A stretch of DNA of 64,000 bases, taken from positions 8,800,826 through 8,864,825 of the forward strand of contig JAUJPP010000005.1 in NCBI GenBank assembly GCA_030562195.1, in the 5' to 3' direction. Every line of letters begins with the position of its first letter. Position 1 is the first letter of the stretch. The position numbers and the translations under genes are program-made. This stretch comes from Nipponacmea schrenckii. Taxonomy: Eukaryota; Mollusca; Gastropoda; Lottiidae. The notes below the pieces were generated by a model, which had not been told where the DNA came from, ran no database searches, and saw only the letters and a list, made by a program, of their open reading frames with translations. Below, one piece after another: positions 12,520 through 25,996 of this stretch.

Positions 12520-12846
12520 AGTGATACTGTGTCTTAGAATTTAAATTCTCAAGAATGGTCAATATGAGTATATATTCATCAGTGAACTTACCTGGTATCA
12601 TAAAGTAACAGAATCGAATCCCTTAAAAATCTGGAACACTCACAAAACTAAGTAGTTATTGAAAAACACAATCATTTCATAAGCGTTTTTCAATTTTAAA
12701 TTGCCTTTTTATGGACAATTACAAAGATTTTTAGATTTATCAGATTATATAAAGATTCTGTTATGTTATTTATAGCAGCAGGTATATCTACTGATGAATA
12801 TATACTCTTATTGACCAAGTTCATTCTAAGACACAGTATCACTTTA
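12517..12846. mobile_element. P2 MITE, full-length
   Basis: The left end is aagtgatactgtgtcttaga and the right end is ttctaagacacagtatcact. It includes gtatatattcatcagtgaac and, inverted, 'ctactgatgaatatatac', so the arms extend well beyond the ends. No coding capacity. Confidence 0.75.
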
Positions 12847-14219
12847 GATATACAGATAATTTTCAAAAGTGATATTAGATTTTTTATAAAAGTATCTATT
12901 TGTTTCGTTGGTTGGTTTTTAGATGAGAAGTTAACGTTCTTTTTCTAACTCAAGGTAATAATATTGCAGACGAACCTCCTAAGTAGATCAGTAATATTTA
13001 AGTGGATTACCTATATTTATACATCAGATAATGAGCTAGGTTGGAAGTAGGTTAATAAACTAAGCCTACAGTAATACCTTATATAAAAACCTAATTACTG
13101 TATAACCTGAATTTAATTATAACCTATTATAGATAAGATCTAAGACCTGCTAAGAAAGCCTTCAGACACTTACATACCAGTACAGAAAAATATTGACTGC
13201 ATCACAGAAGCATAAGCCCTGGACATTGTCATTTAAAAGATCTGATGTTCAGTTGTATGTAATTATTCTTCAGAAGTACGAAAAATACATAAATTGCTCA
13301 CAAATACTTCAAATCTATGAATTTTTGAATTTTTAACTTATATTTGGACAATGCACTGTAAACACTATTACTGATTAGCTAAAAAAGTCCAAATTCTTAG
13401 ACTAAGGTATGATTGGTCAAACTGAAAATCTTTTATTCATTTTGTTGAAAGTAACAGAGTTTGATAAATTACTTCGTTAATCTTTTTTAAGGACAACTAG
13501 TCTTAGTCCCTACCAGTGCTTTCTAGTTACAGCATAGCTCTGAAAATATTTATCATATAAAAACTTGATGCCTTGAATGTTCTGTTATTTCCGAGTTAAC
13601 TTGCTCACGTAATAAAATCGTTTTCCAACGTAACCCGAATGATTTAATATACATGCATCATTTCTAATCAAACGAGATTCTAATCAAAACGGGAAAACGC
13701 TAAAAAATGATGAAGGAGAAATTTTGAAAGATGAGTCTTGTATTACATCAATAAATGCCAAGATTTGGAAGAACGCAATTCTGTATCAGTAAGTTGGAAT
13801 CGAAAATCAGGCCAATTGTTATTTCTCTTGAATTCCTGGCATGAATCATCCGAACCTATTATTCAAAAGATATCAAACCACAAGTTATTGGTCATATATT
13901 TTCCTAACTCTAAATAATTCCCTCCAAGTTTTTGCGAGTTTATCATATTTCTTTCGTTCGGTTATTATCATATTTATTTTCTACGTTCGGCGTTTATTTC
14001 CGTTTGTTTTTTGTTCCTGTAATAAAATTGTCAAAGAATTTCCATTTATGAAATTTATCTTTCTCATCTATTTTTGTGCATATTCAGATTTTTCCCCGCA
14101 TCTCTGACTTTTTTAATTAGTTTGTTGGCCAATTATTCTTCACCTTTGACCTCCGAATTTTTAGCTTTAATATGTTTAAAATTTCTCATTTTTATTTTCA
14201 ATTTTGTATTTTTTCTTGT

Positions 14220-14790
14220 TAAATAAATTAATTTGTGACATTATAATTCCTGCAGACTTCATTTTTTCAAGATTTCATTTTGCAGCTTCTGTCTACTCTA
14301 ATTGCAATTTCATTTATTTTCCCAGATTTCATTTATTACGTTTATTTTTTTTCATCTTTGTATTATTTTGTATTCATAGTCGTTGAATGGTGATTTCATT
14401 TGCTGCGACGCCAAAAGAATAAAATATTGCAATCTACCAATAAATTCAAAGTATTTTGATCGCTGTGGATCTCTTTTTTATTCGTTACTTCAGCATCAAT
14501 TTGCAACACAATGAGTCACTCTTGCACACAATCCGCAGAACTGTAGGAAGACATTTTTTTAATCTACCAATAAATTGCTTTCAATCTTGTTGCTGCGGAC
14601 CTATTTTAAATATTCTCTCGATGCGCAGATTTCATTTTAATTTTCAAGTTTCATTTTGCAACTGCTACTCATAAAATGGTATTCATTTTCTACAACTCTA
14701 AAGAAATAAAACAATTTAATCGACCAATAAATTTGCAGCATTATGATTTCTGCGGACCTATTTTTGTATTCTCTTCTGGTGCATATTGGA
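14220..14790. repeat. decayed tandem repeat, units about 130-220 bp
   Basis: A block 'ccaataaatt...tgatttctgcggacctat' recurs near 14438, 14569 and 14724, with a more distant copy near 14220. The sequence is T-rich and heavily diverged. Confidence 0.5.
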
Positions 14791-15121
14791 TATTACAAAT
14801 TTACGTCTGTGATAATTCGAATTGACGTAATTTGATTAAATCTACATGATTCAGTGTAATTTTTATCGAATCACTACCACTCACTCATCCAGCGTGGCTA
14901 TTCATATTGTATCTTTACGACACTAGTCAATACAGACGACTCTTTCAAATTCTCTGCCTGACTACCGACTAATTCCAAGGGGTCGAACAAATTCAAGTTA
15001 TATTCCACAATCATTTCAACGCAAATATTCCACTTGAATAGATCATACGTTAAATCAAATAATTCTACATCTTGTTATCTAAACATGAAAACTTTTCTCG
15101 GCAAAATTTTCAAATACGCTG

Positions 15122-15160
15122 ACGTTAAGTCAACAACAACGTTATTAGACGACTTAACGT
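15122..15160. repeat. short inverted repeat
   Basis: acgttaagtc and gacttaacgt form perfect 10-bp arms around a 19-base loop. It lies in an intron, with no role evident. Confidence 0.6.
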
Positions 15161-15495
15161 GCATCTTCAAGTATGAAATTACTTTTTCGTGGATTGATTG
15201 TAGTTCATACACTTAGCCACTTGATTATGAGTATTTTTTTTTTCTATTAATACAACCGTTTGATTTTTCGATGGAGTTGGAGGCGATGAATTTATCAATG
15301 AGGTTCCGCCAGAATTGCGGTAGATGTTTGTTGATTTAAGATTGATGATTTCTTTATTAGTTTGTTGTCCTCTCATCTTGTAAAGTTGGTCTAATACACT
15401 CTAGTGGACGTTAATTTCTTTCGAGACTCTTTACTCCTAATAACGTCAAATTACTACGCACTATAATTACTATGTACTTTTAACGTACATTTATC

Positions 15496-16052
15496 TTAAA
15501 GGGACAGTCTAGGTTTTTTTTTTGAATGTCAAAATTTTTTGGACGCAAATTTATGAAAACTTTTCATTAAACTCTGGCCCTGAAGTTTCGAAAGTTTCAA
15601 CAAAAAACAATTTATATGTTTAAGTTGAACCATTATAAAGCCGACCCAAAAACTAGGTCAAACTGTTTAATTAATAATTGGTATGTTCCATTTTAATTAA
15701 CCCTTTTAAAACTAGTTTGATCAAGTAGATATATAGATGTAAATAGTATATTATAGAAATATTTTCAGGTATAATTTACAATGTTTTTAATAATGATAAT
15801 TTTACATACTGTCCCTTTTAAAACAAATTCAGTTTGATCAAGTAGAAACATAGATGTAAATAGTATATTATAGAAATATTTTCAGGTATAATTCACAATG
15901 TTTTTAAAATGAAAATTTTACATACTGTCCCTTTTAAAACTAATTCAGTTTGATCAAGTAGATACATAGATGTAAATAGTATATTATAGAAATATTTTCA
16001 GGTATAATTTACAATGTTTTTAAAATGAAAATTTGCCATACTGCTCCTTTAA
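15496..16052. mobile_element. P4 MITE with triplicated right end
   Basis: The left end is ttaaagggacagtctaggtt; the matching right end 'atactgtcccttttaa' occurs at about 15806 and again 116 bp later, with a degraded third copy at about 16040. The repeated 116-bp unit contains 'tagaaatattttcaggtata', so the element grew by amplification of its right arm. Confidence 0.7.
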
Positions 16053-16369
16053 GGAGACGGTAAAAAGGAGACACACTCTACTTCTAATAACCTCAAATTA
16101 CTTGCCACTTCTAAAGATAAGATTTACTTTAAAGGAAAACTCTCCACCAGATAATAACTTCCAATCATTATGCACCATAATTACTGAAACTTTTCTAATT
16201 TAACATCAAAGACCTAATTTTGATTTACAGCAACACCAATATGGATCCTTAACTTCATAACTCCCGGGTAAATTTGATATCAAGATTCAGACGTCTTCAT
16301 ATATTTACACTCGGCAAAGGTTTCCCCTTGTCAGTAATGCAGATCGGAGGGACTGACTTCGAAAAAGAC

Positions 16370-16552
16370 ACGCACTGTGTTTCAGGCTGTGCAGTTGAAG
16401 ATCCCTCAACAAATGGAAATCGCAAAAAAAAAAATTATCATTTATGTCATTGTCCTGGCAAAATTTTCCTCATTGCACACTGCATGGCGTTGCCTGTCTT
16501 CATTAGCCCATAAGGTGCAGAAGAGTAGGAAGTAAAACTCCATTCATTTGAT
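16370..16552 (+). mobile_element. SINE-B fragment
   Basis: Contains the body (caggctgtgcagttgaagat), 'cctcattgcacactgcatgg', 'gcagaagagtaggaag' and the tail gtaaaactccattcattt. It lacks the tRNA-like head. Confidence 0.7.
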
Positions 16553-16758
16553 ATTCACAATATCTATATTTATACTGACAAGTAGAGTTTTATCTACGGA
16601 ATTAACATCTTGCTGCGAAACATTTCCCAAATTTTAGCCTCTAATCTTTTGGTGTAAGTTTCAATCCTTCAGAAATCTTCAGGAATTCTATCAGACTTCA
16701 AGACTTCACAGGTGATGAGTGAAATGAATCGGGTGCCACCTGAATTTACCCAATTCTA

Positions 16759-16960
16759 AAGTGATGCATTCGTCTAATATTCAGTGTTATCAACAGATGA
16801 AGAAATATTTCATATACCTTAGTTTCTAAATATTATTTGATTTATTAGAACTTAGAACTAAATTAAAATCTGACCTTACCAAGTGATGCATTCATCTAAT
16901 ATTCAGTGATATCAACAGATGAAGTAAAATAACAGACACCCTGGCTTCTAAGTATTTGGT
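16759..16960. repeat. 122-bp tandem duplication
   Basis: aagtgatgcattc(g/a)tctaat at 16759 recurs at 16881, together with caacagatgaag. Confidence 0.7.
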
Positions 16961-17577
16961 AAAGTAGTAGAAGAAACAGACATCAAAATATTTTCTTAGG
17001 AATTTAACTCTGGGCAACTGATCTTCATATCAAATGACAAATCAAGTTTATATAGTAAATCACTTACTTTAAGTTTTGAGCTCAATTTCTTTCTAAAAAA
17101 GAGCTAGTATCTAGAAGATTATATACCTTGAAATGTATTATCTGTATAGTAAATAACAAATAAGTTTTGAGCTGGTAAATCTAGAAATTAGTCGAATCTA
17201 TACCTTGAAATGTTTTATCAGTAAAGTATAAAAAATTTTACTGTAACAAAATTCCAGAAGAATTGATCCTGAAATGTATATATGTATTCAAAAATTTCGG
17301 TAACAAACATAAACTCGGTTTTTCTGACAAGTTAAAAATTGCTGCTATCTATATATTATTCCAGGAAATTGTTTTTCTGAAAGTTTCAGCTAAAATTTCA
17401 AAGGAATTTTCGCTTTAAGAAACTTTAAGAAACTTTCTTTGAAACATTTTCAAATTTTGCCATTAGATACATTAGATGTTTAAGGACCAAATAAAAGAAT
17501 ATACCTTAAAGCTATAAAATATTTCTGTTAAGACGCTTAAGGCCTTTAAACACCTGGGACTTTCAAACTAAATTCAA

Positions 17578-17730
17578 GGCTGTCCTATGTGCTACAGGCT
17601 GTGCAAGTTAAAGATCCCTGTCCTAGCAAACTGTGCCTCATTGCACATTGCATGGCATTGCTTGACTTCATCATTCCATTAGTCAATTAAATGCAGAAGA
17701 GTAAGGTGTAAAACTCCATTTATTTCGTTT
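17578..17730 (+). mobile_element. SINE-B fragment
   Basis: Contains gctacaggctgtgcaagtta, then cctcattgcacattgcatgg and gtaaaactccatttattt. It is a decayed, headless copy. Confidence 0.65.
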
Positions 17731-17806
17731 CTTCTTACGTTGTTTACATGAATATAGAGTATTACAGCATTAAATCAAACATTCAGACTTACATGGCTTG
17801 TTTCTG

Positions 17807-17891
17807 AAACCATGCTACACTTTTGTAAATTCTATGCTATCCTTTTGTAAATCCCATGTGTAAATCCAATGCTATCCTTTTGTAAATCCTG
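17807..17891. repeat. short repeat around 'gctatccttttgtaaat'
   Basis: Four imperfect copies of a segment ending cttttgtaaat or gtgtaaat, with a 16-32-bp period. Confidence 0.55.
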
Positions 17892-18390
17892 ATTTTGTTA
17901 ATATGATGAAAAATAAATATTGTTTAAACCAATACATTAAGACTATTTGATAAAGACCTGATTGTCCAGTATGGCTGAAAATATACATCTTTTTAATATA
18001 TATTTCTAATAATACCTCTCAGTGTATATCTATTTATACTATAAAATCATAAAATAATATAAAATAACTATTACCAGATAATAACCCAGTGTTTAAGACT
18101 AGATTAGTTTTTAATTAGACAATATCAAGGCCGTTTTGTTAACGAGGCTTTCATGATTATAAAACTTTTATCAGAGACAATACAGAATAAACACTCATAC
18201 TGAATTCTTGCCGTTGGAATTTACGATAAATTGATCGTCACCCTCCTGACAAAATAAATATTGAAACAGACAATAACAACACGGTTTGACAATGACCAGA
18301 CGCGATACAATGACAGCGGTCAACTTCCCATCTCATTTCACAAATTGTCGTCTGGGATTTGTACCATTAACCCTTTGAACTCGGACAACG

Positions 18391-18600
18391 TATACAAACA
18401 CTCAAGGGGACAGAAATCTAAAGCAAAAATTCACATCAAACAATTCAGCTGGTGTCAGTTTTTCTGATGTTTGATCCAAACGCACAATTGAAAGACACAC
18501 GATGAAAAACTTGAAGCGTGTACACAGAAACAAGCTTATACAAAGCACGCAAGGGGACATAAGTCTAGTGCAAAAATTCCACAGTGGGTGTCACCTTAGC
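18391..18600 (+). repeat. diverged direct duplication
   Basis: 'cactcaaggggacagaaatctaaagc' (only its parts are conserved) at about 18399 corresponds to 'cacgcaaggggacataagtc' at about 18546. Both are followed by a tggtgtca or gggtgtca motif. Confidence 0.45.
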
Positions 18601-18935
18601 AACTTATGACCACAATGCACAATAGCGTGAAAAAATTAAAACTAAGGCAGAAAAAAGTTAGACCTTCAGCCTACGTCTAATTTTTTAGGAACAGACTGAT
18701 GTAAAACAATGATAATTTATCAAAGAGAATCAGGAATCAATTGACTAGAAAGTCTGGAAGTTGACTGACAGAATCATCAGAATAGAGAAAGATTATCCAG
18801 TCTGACTCGACTCCCTCGGAAACAAGATGTCTGATCTCAGGGACGACCTTCGACCTTAGTCTGATCATATAAAAATAGTGTAACTCTAGACTTATGTCTA
18901 AAATCATTTATATTTCTCTTAAAGAAAGATCCATG

Positions 18936-19022
18936 ATATATTTTACAAGGATAACAACTTAGGTTCACAGTAAAGGATCCTTTCTACCAACTGGTCCTTA
19001 ATCAAACCTCTTGGCATTGAAT
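18936..19022 (-). mobile_element. SINE-A tail, single copy
   Basis: Inverse of the SINE-A 3' segment: ttttacaaggataacaactt, then cctttctaccaactgg and caaacctcttgg. Confidence 0.7.
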
Positions 19023-19041
19023 CTCGAAAGCACTGGATATG

Positions 19042-19352
19042 TTCTGTTCCTGTTCCCTTCTGCAACTAATGGTCCAATGAAGAGGCAACGCCATGCATTG
19101 TACATAGAGGTAAATTTTGCCAGGACAGCAGGATAAGCCTATTCTATTTGCGATTTCCAACTGTCAAAGGATCTTTTACATGCACAGCCTGTAGCACATG
19201 AGGCCTTGGTTTATTGTCCCATCTAAACAACTAAATTCTCTTTCCATGTCAGCCGCTCCGACCTGCATCACTGACAAGGGAAACCAGGCTGAAAAATTCG
19301 AAAGTTCATCTTGATCTTTGTCAAGATTGAACCGGGGACCTTCAGGTCAGCC
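19042..19352 (-). mobile_element. SINE-B, nearly full-length body
   Basis: Contains the long body: gccatgcattgtacatagag, aattttgccaggacagcag, ttacatgcacagcctgtagc, ttccatgtcagccgctccga, catcactgacaagggaaacc and, at 19325-19333, the inverse of a B box (gattgaacc). The A-box end of the tRNA-like head is truncated. Confidence 0.75.
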
Positions 19353-19559
19353 ATTTTTTTCGACAAGAAACAGTGACTTTAAGTAAGAAATATTCGAGTG
19401 TTCAGCTATCAGTGTATCAAATCTATAAATAGGATATTAACTCCACTCTTACACTCCAATACAATCTAGTCTTATACTTCTTATTTACACATAGATTAGT
19501 CTCTAAGTCTGATACATTATTTGGTGCCATGGGTTGGGATCTGATATTTCTTCAGGAAT

Positions 19560-19850
19560 TGTCTGGCAGACACCATCAATTTGCACAATTTCAAATTTCA
19601 GACATCTGTGATTCCTGCAATTCCACTAAACTAAGTGTTAAATTAAGTGATCAAACAAAATATGCCTAATCACAAAATTGGCCTTTACGTTAGTGACTTT
19701 ATCAAACTTGTTTTAGTTAAATTGCAGGAACCGAAAGACATCTGATTAAAAATAAAAAAGGGCCAAATTGATGCTATCAGTGTCCCTGATACCGTTAAAA
19801 AATTTAAAAAAACCCCCTTCAAAATTTTCCTTTACCATTTTTCTTTCTAA
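19560..19850. mobile_element. P1 MITE, decayed copy
   Basis: Left arm: 'ttcagacatctgtgattcct'. Right arm: 'ttgcaggaaccgaaagacat' and 'gatgctatcagtgtccctga'. The terminal bases are degraded. Confidence 0.65.
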
Positions 19851-19994
19851 CAGCAATATATTTGACATTTAGAAAATAAATCTGATATTTAACTCCTACA
19901 TACACTATACACTACAATCACTATAAATTATAATGGTTACATTTAAATAGTTGATATATCTCTTATCTATTACATTTCATATAGATCGGATACA

Positions 19995-20175
19995 ATCCTC
20001 TAAATATTACTTTTAACAGCTGAATTACAGCTATCTTTACAGTCCTCTGAAGTATCTACTTTTAACAGCTGAATTACAGCTATTCTTTACAGTCCTCTAA
20101 ATATTACATTTAACAGCTGACAATTTCAGCTATCTGTATAGTCATCTTAATCTTCACTTTTAACAACTAAATTTA
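19995..20175. repeat. about 48-bp minisatellite
   Basis: 'tttaacagctgaattacagc' with tctttacagtcctct recurs at about 20013, 20062 and 20110. Confidence 0.7.
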
Positions 20176-21729
20176 AGCTCTTGTGCCAGTTTGAAATTTG
20201 ATTTCGCTGATACTTGAAACTAAGCATTTGTGTGATAATGCTGAAATCAATTGTCAAAATTTAAAACACAGTAAAAGTTTGACACCTTTATGAAGAATCA
20301 AGCTGTTTGATTGCCAAATCTTATAATTTTTATAAAAAATATGCAATAAAAGTGGAAGTTATGGAAATAAAACCAGTGTATAGAACTAGCAGAAGTCGAG
20401 GTGACTTTTCCCAGCTATTAAATTAAGCGCTAGATTATTCCAGTCCATGAATGACTATATGGTTTTCCTCCATGATGGAACATAATGCTCATTCTACCAA
20501 GCTTGCCCGCTAATTAAGATCTATTGACTAACAATGGCACTGTGAAATCTACAAGATTTATTGACGCAGAAATCGTTGCCAGTTTTTCAATCGAGCAGAA
20601 AAACGTGAAAACTTGGCAATTATGACAAATAGCTAGCTTTACTGTAAGACCTTATTGGGATTAAAAAAAAGTTTTGTTTTTGTAGTCTTTGGATACGTGC
20701 ATCGGGTATTCTTTGAATTTATTCTTAACTTTATATAAGTATTAGAAGGATGAAAAAATGTGATCATAGACTACGGAAGTGTTTCTGAAGAAGACATTTA
20801 TCCAAAACGTTAGACAACAGGACAATAGTATATATATTTATAGTTGTTTTCCCCTGTTATGAGATTTTGTGATATGGTTTAGTTTGAGATTTTCTAGTCT
20901 GTGTATCAGGAATCATGAAGCAACTCACAGAATATAAATGAAACCAAATTTGAAACTGTAAGGTTTGGGAGTAAATATATCACAATTTGTATATACACGA
21001 TACAAGACTTCAAAAGGAACGAAGTTGCCCAAAGAATATAAATGAAACCAAATATCGAACTTTGAATAACATTTAGATGCAGTATATAAAAGATCTTATA
21101 AAGATATTTACAGTTATAATCTACAAAAGACATATTTATTTCATTGATATGTGAAATTAAAATATATCTATGTTTCTATGACAACCGAGAGAATATGGCA
21201 GCCACCGTGAAAAAGACTTATCAATGCTCTGTACTGTCATTTCATATTCAAAAGAAATAATAGCGTATATATAAATCTCTGGAGACCAACGTAATTGAAT
21301 ACAAAATACACGACTAAATGGATTTCTGTTTAATATTTAACCATTTTGTTATTTCGCGTTATTTTTCCTCTATTACTGTTTTTTGATGTATATAATATTT
21401 AATAATAACGCTATATATTATAACACTTTCACTACATGTTCAATATTGAATTATTCAAGTGTTCGTATTTCAAGGTATGCATTTCAAAGCTATTTTGAAT
21501 TCTGAGAATTGCAAGCCATCGTATTCCTTAACCCTTCTGTCTCATGATTCCAATATTCTTAACAGTCTTTTAAGTCCAAATTTGGTTTACTTTTGACTTT
21601 GGCTCACAAGTTTGATTCATTTTAAGAGCAGACGTTAAGAACAGCTTTAAGACCAAAAATTAAGTTTGAAATGCTAAGTACCTCAATACCAAAAGTTAAG
21701 TACCAAAATTTCAGTACAGATTGGCAAAA

Positions 21730-22430
21730 AAAGACCCACATATGTCACATGGCATAGAATTCATTGTCCTTATTAGTCCCAGCAGGTGAAAAAAATAGAA
21801 CAAAAACTTCAATTTCATTTCTTCTCCATAATCATTAGCCCATCAGGTGCAGAAGAGTAGGATGTAAAACTCCATTCATTTCATTAGCCCATTAGGTGCA
21901 GAAGAGTATGGCATAACACTCTATTCATTTCATTTTCATTTCTAGGAGTCAATGGATAATACTGTTATTTCAATTACCTGAGTGAAATTCAAAAGTAGTT
22001 GTTTAACGTCTCTTCCACTTTCATGTGCAGACCCAAGATCAAAAGTTGAGTAAAATTTCATTCGATTGGCATTTTTAGATCAAAGAGATGGCATAGAATT
22101 CTATTTTTCCATTAGCCCAGTCAGGTGATAAAATAGTACGAAAACTCAATTTCATTTTCTCCATATTCATTAGCCCATCAGGTGCAGAAGAGTAGGATGT
22201 AAAACTCCATTCATTTCATTAGCCCATAGTGCAGAAGAGTATGGCATAACACTCTATTCATTTCATTTTCATTTCTAGGACAAAAATGACGTTATTTCAA
22301 TCTACCTGATGAAATGTCACAGGAAGTAGTTTTTACGTCTGCTTCCACCATGGCAGACGGAAATTAAAATTCTGAGTAGAAATGTCATTCGAGGTAGTTT
22401 TTATATCAAAGAGTGCAGAATTCTTTTTTC
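21730..22430. repeat. tandem duplication, about 320 bp, carrying SINE-B tails
   Basis: The order 'cattagcccatcaggtgcag', gtaaaactccattcatttca, 'gcataacactctattcattt', attt(c)aa-(t)ctacctga and acgtct..ttccac is present in 21830-22060 and again in 22165-22390. The second copy shows ttacgtctgcttccaccatg where the first has taacgtctcttccacttt. Confidence 0.65.
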
Positions 22431-22506
22431 CATTCACGAACATGCAGTTTTATTAAATAGTATTTAAGGTTACAACAATTTACATTTTTTATTAGATTTA
22501 TACAGA

Positions 22507-22556
22507 TATGAAATGAATGGAGTTTTACATCCTACTCTTCTGCACCTAATGGGATA
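22507..22556 (-). mobile_element. SINE-B tail fragment
   Basis: gaatggagttttacatccta then ctcttctgcacctaatggg, 50 bp only. Confidence 0.6.
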
Positions 22557-23284
22557 ATGTTGATAGAAAACTTAGATTGAATAGTTGCAACACTCTATAA
22601 ATCAGATTTTTTCAGAATTGAAAAGATTGCAACATGGCGGTTTACGTTTCCGTCCAAATCTCTAGATATTTAGTTTACTCCTGAGAGCTAAAAAAAAAAC
22701 CAAAGTAATGTGCATCCTCCAAAACCATCATCAAAGTTGACCCTTTCTTAGGGTGGAGGTCTAATTAACAAAACAAGAATTAATTTGATCTGAAAAAAAA
22801 AACACACCTCTCGTAAACAGCAGACGTAGAAATAGTAACAGTAAGAAAATTGAAAACTAAAAATAAAACACGTGATAAACAAAATCTGATTGACATTTCT
22901 TAGGAGAGGGTTTAATTTCGTACTAAGAGAAAATGACACCGAAAGGGTTACTTTGAGTAAATAAGGTTTCCATGACAATGGTAACCAAACTGCTTGACGA
23001 TCCCAGAGTGGGAGGAAAAGCCATGAATATGACACCGAAACGGTTAAATTTAGCCAAGTTTTTTCTATTGGAGCTACTTTGCTACTACTAGGAATCTAAA
23101 ACTATTTCGAAACCAATAAAAAATTCTATATTTTATTTAATGGAAGAGAAAGCCAAACCAGACAAATAGCTCAACTAAATATAACAGCACTTAGAATATA
23201 TAGTTCTATATTATTACCTAGGCCTGTGTTTTTTATAGAAATCTTATTTTCGTACAACTACCACACAATAGGGAAAGAGATACC

Positions 23285-23400
23285 TACATTTGAAGTTTTA
23301 GATGATGGGGGTGATAGGAGATAGGCAGATAGGGGTGATAGGTAAAGGGGTAGGGTGATGGGAGATGGGGAGATGAGCAAGGGGTAGGGGATTGGTAGGC
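23285..23400 (+). repeat. G-rich purine tract
   Basis: Repeated gggtgatagg, gatggggaga and aggggtaggg blocks on the plus strand give many GGG runs. It could form a G-quadruplex on that strand; this is not demonstrated. Confidence 0.55.
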
Positions 23401-23404
23401 AGAT

Positions 23405-23720
23405 TCCATAAAGGTTAAACAAAACCTACATTTGATGAAGTTATTGAAAGGGGGCAAGTGGTGGTTAGGTAGCAAGATACGAAAAATGTTAAACAAAACC
23501 TACATTTGATCAAGTTAATGAAGGGAGGGGGGGGGAGGTAGTCTGATACCAAAAAGGTTATACAAAACCTACATTTGAAGTCTTAGTTCAATGGGATATA
23601 GGGGTAGCCAGTTACCAAAAAGGTTATACAAAACCTACATTTGAAGTCTTAGTTCAATGGGGAAATAGGAGTTGCCAGTTACCAAAAAGGTTATACAAAA
23701 CCTACACTTGAAGTCTCATG
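23405..23720. repeat. minisatellite, 66-74-bp unit
   Basis: 'caaaacctacatttga' recurs at about 23420, 23494, 23563, 23629 and 23696, with aaaaaggttata before it in the later copies. The last three copies are the most alike. Confidence 0.8.
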
Positions 23721-24371
23721 TTCATCTGATCCACAAATCATGTTAAATATCTTAAAGTCTGAGATGGGTTTAAATTTATTTGATCACTGCCATTGGTTTC
23801 TTAGGACTGATTAATTGTTTTAAAATTCGACAGATTTAAAGTGATCGAATCAACGAGTAAACCAACACTTTATCAATCATAAACATGTCATACGTTAAAA
23901 CAACCCATCTTTTTAAACACTGTCACATTATAAACACCAGAACACTGTTAATTAGTGTTATGATGTAATCAGTGTTATTAGTGTTAATTAAACTTGAGTG
24001 TTTGAGTGTTACAGGTTGACAGCGACATTGATATATAGTACTTATAATGGATGTTTAGTCTAATAGTCAGTGTTGACATTCTCCACCCCTCACCCCATCC
24101 CCCTAGCGACCAAAACTACATGACTAACAATGATATAGTACTTACTAATGGATGTTTGGTCTACTAGTCTGTTAAGACTCCCCAAATCCCTGCCCCCTCA
24201 GATTTTTATTCCTTTTGTAAGCAGTTACGAAACGTTTGGTATAAATGTTAGGGAATATTGTTTTAGATTTCAAATAATTCTATTGGTCAGAATGATTCGG
24301 GAATATATTATCCATATACACTTACATCAAGTCTTTCCCTAATTGCCATCAAATTATAGAACAGAAAATTA

Positions 24372-24680
24372 GACTGGAAGTTTAATGTTTTATTTTACAA
24401 ATTTGTTCAAACAAAATGAATTCAAGATGTGTCTGGAAGTTTAGACTACAACCTTTCATCAAATCATTTGATACAAAAAGCTTTTAAGATCCGTCTGGAA
24501 GTTTAGTCTACAATGTTTGATTGATTTGTTTGATACAAATAGCTTTTCAAGATGTGTCTGGACGTTAACGCTACCATGATTTACCTATTTGTAAAAATAC
24601 AAAAAGGTATTATGCCTGGTCTGGAAGTTTAGTCTATTACTTTTTAGACGATTTGATCCAGAACAAATGACTTTTAGAAC
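24372..24680. repeat. minisatellite, about 62-bp unit
   Basis: 'tctggaagttta(g)tctac' recurs at about 24372, 24432, 24494, 24557 and 24620. The middle copies also share gatacaaa(a/t)agcttt. Confidence 0.7.
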
Positions 24681-24837
24681 ATCCAGTAATCTGGAGTCCA
24701 GACGTGATATTTCCGACACCAAATACCGGAAATTAAAAGTCTACTGTATAAAAACACGTTTAAAATAGAAGTTTTTTTGCAAAATTTGTTGAATCTCAGT
24801 CTGAGACCTGATTTACAATGATTATATTGAAAAAATC

Positions 24838-25000
24838 AAATGAAACGATTGGAGTTTTACATCCAACTCTTCTACTATTCCACTGAAATGAATGGAGTTT
24901 TACTTCCTACTCTTCTACACTTAATAGGCTAATAAACTAACAGGACAAAAGAAATGAATGGAGTTTTACTTCCTACTCTTCTACTATTTCACTAAATTGA
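24838..25000 (-). mobile_element. SINE-B tail ends, three copies
   Basis: (g)attggagttttacatccaac, gaatggagttttacttccta and again gaatggagttttacttccta within 160 bp, each with ctcttctac. Confidence 0.6.
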
Positions 25001-25996
25001 AACTAAAGCAAATGAAAAATGGATTTTCTTCCAACTTCTCTAGTTTCACAAAACGGAATTAAATCCATAATGGCAAATCATTTTACCTTCTAATTACATT
25101 TGTTTATTAAATTGTATTTAAGCAAATCTTCACAAAATTTGTTCTGATCACAGAAAACTTAAATTTGTCAAATTCAGGAATTCAGATAAAGAAATCAATA
25201 CCAGGCCATTCTGTATTGTAACAGAAAAATTATAATTGAAGAAAATTTGTTCATTATTCTAAATTATTGTATACAATTTAAGAAGGAATCTTCTTCAATC
25301 AACACTCAATTCTAGTGAGGTGGGTGGTAAAGCAGATAAAACGTTCATATATTTATTCTGTAGAACATTTCAGGACTCTCAGTCAAAGAATGATCTCAGC
25401 AACACAGCAATGTCTAGACATGTACAAGAAATATTCATTGCAAGGTAAGAATTGAGGTACATAAACAAAATACTCAATATTCATGGTCATTCCTAAATAT
25501 TTATAAACAATACATACTCAAGAAGAGAGATAATCCACTAAAGTCTTTCACATCCAAACAATTGTCAAGTAATCATCATTTACAATGGTCAAAGTATAGT
25601 TTGGTTAAAGTCAGATAAACACTTGTTTAATCTTATGGCAGTATGCTGATAGCACAGTACACAAAATAAGACAGGCTAAATTATTATGGACATACATTCT
25701 ATGAATATTTGATTAACTTTAAGTATTCAATCGATGGTTTCACACCTCTCAGGAATATTCATGACATACATATAACATAATATTCTTGAGGATACACCTA
25801 CTAAAATATTCATGAAATGAGTATCACATTACAAATGTTTTGATACAAACAAATCAATTTGTACAAATCCAAGTATTCTTAGATTTTTGATGATCCATGA
25901 AAAAAGTCTTCACATTCCAAGAAATTGTAAGTTATCAGTGCATTTACAAATCGTTTTGATACAAAAAAGTGGCTAATGTTGTCAAGGTATAAGACC

